DNA of 64,000 nucleotides from an uncultured Acidobacteriia bacterium (GTDB lineage Bacteria > Acidobacteriota > Terriglobia > Bryobacterales > Bryobacteraceae), in NCBI GenBank assembly GCA_903875575.1, contig CAIQWJ010000021.1:1-64000 (forward strand), in the 5' to 3' direction. The notes below the pieces were generated by a model. That model was not told where the DNA came from, ran no database searches, and worked only from the letters and a program-made list of their open reading frames with translations. The position numbers and the translations under genes are program-made. Position 1 is the first letter of the stretch, and every line of letters starts with the position of its first letter. This document shows, piece by piece, positions 62,136-64,000 of the stretch.

Positions 62136-62681
62136 ATGGCTGACTACGAAATCATCACTTTGGGCGGCGGTTGCTTCTGGTGTCTGGAAGCCGTGTACCG
62201 TGAGACGGTTGGCGTCGAATCGGCTGTCTCCGGCTACATGGGCGGGGTGTCGCCGAATCCGACGTACAAGCAGGTCTGTTCAGGTACGAGCGGACATGTT
62301 GAGGTGGTGCAGATTACCTTCGACCCTGCGGTGATTTCATGCCGCGACATTCTTGAAGTATTCTTTGTCATCCATGACCCGACCACCCTGAATAGTCAGG
62401 GGAACGATCACGGAACGCAGTATCGTTCGGTCGTGTTTTACCATTCGCCGGAGCAAAAAGCAGTCACGGAGGCAATCATTGGCGAGTTGGCTGCGGAAGT
62501 CGCTTACGGGCGGCCCATTGTGACGGCTGGTGAGGCCGCTTCTGAATTCTACCGGGCGGAAGACTATCACCAGGATTATTTCGCTTCGAATCCATACCAG
62601 CCATACTGCGCCTATGTGGTCGCTCCCAAGGTACAGAAGTTTCGGGCGAAATTTGCCGACCGTCGCAAAGCGGCGGTTTGA
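62136..62681 (+). CDS. msrA: Peptide-methionine (S)-S-oxide reductase
   Basis: MsrA reduces methionine-S-sulfoxide in proteins. The active site is GGGCFWCLEAVYRETVGVESAVSGYMGG (catalytic Cys in GCFWC), with HVEVVQITFDPAVISCRDILEVFFVIHDPTTLNSQGNDHGTQYRS, and the C-terminal YHQDYFASNPYQPYCAYVVAPKVQKF. A start at 62127 is also possible; 62136 (MADYEIITLG) fits the family better. The length of 181 residues is typical. It pairs with the upstream pirin gene. No MsrB domain is fused. Confidence 0.95.
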   Translation: MADYEIITLGGGCFWCLEAVYRETVGVESAVSGYMGGVSPNPTYKQVCSGTSGHVEVVQITFDPAVISCRDILEVFFVIHDPTTLNSQGNDHGTQYRSVVFYHSPEQKAVTEAIIGELAAEVAYGRPIVTAGEAASEFYRAEDYHQDYFASNPYQPYCAYVVAPKVQKFRAKFADRRKAAV

Positions 62682-62698
62682 ACGGAAGGCGCACGATC

Positions 62699-63598
62699 AT
62701 GAGCATTGCCCCACGGGTAGCAGCGGCATTTCTGGCCATTTCAGCTGTGGGTTTGCTCGCACAGGCACCGGCCCCACGCCCCAGGTTCGATGTCTTTGAG
62801 GTTGCGACGATCAAACCGGCGGTCCCGGAAGAGAAGTCGGGGCTGTTTATTACCATGCAGGGCAGTAACCGATTTCTCGTAAAGAATTGCAGTTTGAAGC
62901 TATTGATTGCCGCAGCCTGAGATCTAACGCCGCAAGCTGTTTCAGGCGGTCATCCATGAGATGGAGTCTGGGCGCTATGAGAGTCTCGCACTGACTCCCG
63001 GTGACGTTCGTCCCAGTCGTAGTGAGCAGATGGCCATGCTGCGGAATCTGATAGCGGAACGGTTCCCGCTCAGGTTTCACCGTGAACAAACGACGTTTTC
63101 CAGCTATCTGCTGGAAGGCGAGAAAGGTGGGGCGAAGCTGAAGGAGAGCACCGCGCCTCCGGGCGACCCGGAGGCGCTCGTCAGCACAGTGTTCCCGGGG
63201 CGCGGCCTGCTTCCGGCCCGCAACGCGACGATGGGCCAATTCACTTCACTATTGCAGCGGGCGCTGCTGGACCGCCCTGTTGTGGATAAGACAGGGCTTG
63301 CGGCAAAGTATGATTTCGATCTCGAATGGGCCCCCGGCGAGACTCAGTTTGGCGGAGATTTGCCGCCAGCGCCAACAGACGCGGCAAGTCCGCCGTTTTT
63401 CATCGCGATTCAGCGGCAGCTTGGGTTGCGGCTGGAACCGGCGCAGGGCCCGGTTGACACGTTGGTGGTCGATACCGTTGAAAAGTCTTCGGCTAACTGC
63501 GGCCGGTTCCCTGGCTGCGGTGGCGCGCGAAAACTGCCGGAGCGAGTCACAAAGTTTGCAAAAAAATGTAACTCTATTGTTTGTATGTTTTTAGCGTG
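62699..63598 (+). pseudogene. Decayed TIGR03435 family gene (copy 3)
   Basis: The N-terminal part (62699-62920) starts MSIAPRVAAAFLAISAVGLLAQAP and runs through FDVFEVATIKPAVPEE and SLKLLIAAA, then meets an in-frame TGA at 62918. Read past it the frame continues DLTPQAVSGG, the usual family sequence, so the stop replaces a sense codon (often Tyr). Near 62945-62960 the frame is also lost; the rest continues in another frame from about 62955 (MESGRYESLALTPGD, RNLIAERFPLRFHREQT, RPVVDKTGLAAKYDFDLEW, QLGLRLEPAQGPVDTLVVDTVEKSSAN). The family normally ends at ...PSEN/SAN; here translation would run on 30 residues, so the stop is changed as well. At least three lesions, so it is a pseudogene unless sequencing errors are involved. 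Confidence 0.8.
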
Positions 63599-63663
63599 AT
63601 TTGTTCTGCTTGCGGGCGGCTCTTTTTGAGCCTGGAGATGGTACTGCTGTTGCGAGGAGCAGC

Positions 63664-64000
63664 ATGCGATCTCTAAGAAAAACACTCAAGTCGCTCAGCC
63701 CGGCCATCATTGTGGCATCGGTGCTCTGCGGAACAATTTCGGGCCAAAGTGCCCTTACTACGATTCAGGACACTCTGTTTGACGCGGACGGCGCGCGTTA
63801 CAACGGGTCACTGATCATTCAATGGAGCACGTTCGATACGTCCAGTCCTGGAACGATTGTGCAACAAAGCAAAACAACCCAGGTGGTAAACGGCAATCTG
63901 CTGGTGCAACTTGCGGCCAATATCGCCGCGACGCCGCCAGCAAACGTGTACACGGTTTTGTACCAGAGCGACGGCAATCAGCAGTACGTGGAGAAATGGA
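63664..64000 (+). CDS. N-terminus of a secreted protein (runs off the window)
   Basis: An ATG at 63664 follows GAGGAG by 4 nt and opens a frame to the end of the window (112 codons, no stop). The product begins MRSLRKTLKSLSPAIIVASVLCGTISG, a signal peptide, then ALTTIQDTLFDADGARYNGSLIIQW and later VVNGNLLVQLAANIAATPPANVYTVLYQSDGNQQY. The pattern of an N-terminal strand set with VNGxLxVxLxxN...YxVLYQ is typical of exported, adhesin- or phage-tail-like proteins of Solibacter-type bacteria. Function is unknown and most of the protein lies outside the window. Confidence 0.75.
   Translation, partial: MRSLRKTLKSLSPAIIVASVLCGTISGQSALTTIQDTLFDADGARYNGSLIIQWSTFDTSSPGTIVQQSKTTQVVNGNLLVQLAANIAATPPANVYTVLYQSDGNQQYVEKW

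Overview
The window reads as chromosomal DNA of a Gram-negative acidobacterium, probably of the Bryobacterales/Solibacter group. The evidence is three copies of the TIGR03435 family, a TIGR03437 C-terminal domain on a secreted metalloprotease, heptosyltransferases for an LPS core, a TonB/ExbB/ExbD/ExbD cluster, high GC and acidobacterial gene orders. I see no phage, insertion sequence or CRISPR array.

Layout. 1-3.3 kb: 3' end of an unidentified gene, tRNA-Ile2(CAU), a dihydropteroate synthase with a long RRDFG-repeat tail, and a tandem array with an exact 95-bp period. 3.3-9.8 kb: DHA2 exporter, TIGR03435 protein, a transporter plus MatB-like acyl-CoA synthetase pair, and an EAL protein with a broken active site. 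9.9-19.5 kb (all minus strand): tyrS, a two-gene secreted metalloprotease unit, an ICMT-like methyltransferase, heptosyltransferases, and the overlapping chain surA-like > yhaM-like > blaI-like > waaF. 19.6-25.7 kb: ComEA-like protein, a small overlapping secreted protein, ssb, then tgt-yajC-secD-secF. 25.7-29.4 kb: TonB energy-transduction operon with a near-consensus sigma-70 promoter, ending in a terminator. 29.5-37 kb: bifunctional rel, DUF971 protein, a response regulator/histidine kinase/response regulator set, a Sua5/YrdC protein, and a TIR protein with a damaged NB-ARC-like region.

37-44.5 kb (mostly minus strand): overlapping folD-coaE-htrA, a second TIGR03435 gene, rlmN coupled to a PHA-granule-type protein, an M16 protease and an MFS carrier. 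44.6-50.3 kb: acyl-CoA synthetase, murQ-murA, PPK2, a 67-residue His-rich protein and a hisN-like phosphatase. 50.3-57.6 kb: a UbiA-like membrane protein coupled to a methyltransferase, a rhamnogalacturonan lyase (PL4), a TtcA-like protein coupled to a CmoB-like methyltransferase, and an ABC-F ATPase. 57.6-64 kb: sugar-isomerase genes with a LacI regulator (rhamnose use), GNAT, pirin, msrA, a decayed TIGR03435 pseudogene, and the start of a secreted protein that leaves the window.

How the genes work together: much of the window concerns the cell envelope (LPS core, outer-membrane protein folding, Sec export, TonB energy, peptidoglycan precursors and recycling) plus plant-polysaccharide breakdown. 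Genes are packed in short operons with many 1-8 nt stop/start overlaps, which suggests widespread translational coupling. The least ordinary items are the TIR/pseudo-NB-ARC protein, the RRDFG-tailed DHPS, the UbiA-like/methyltransferase pair, the TtcA-like/CmoB-like pair, the BlaI-type regulator inside the envelope operon, and the 95-bp array. All functional calls rest on reading motifs by eye; no database search was run.
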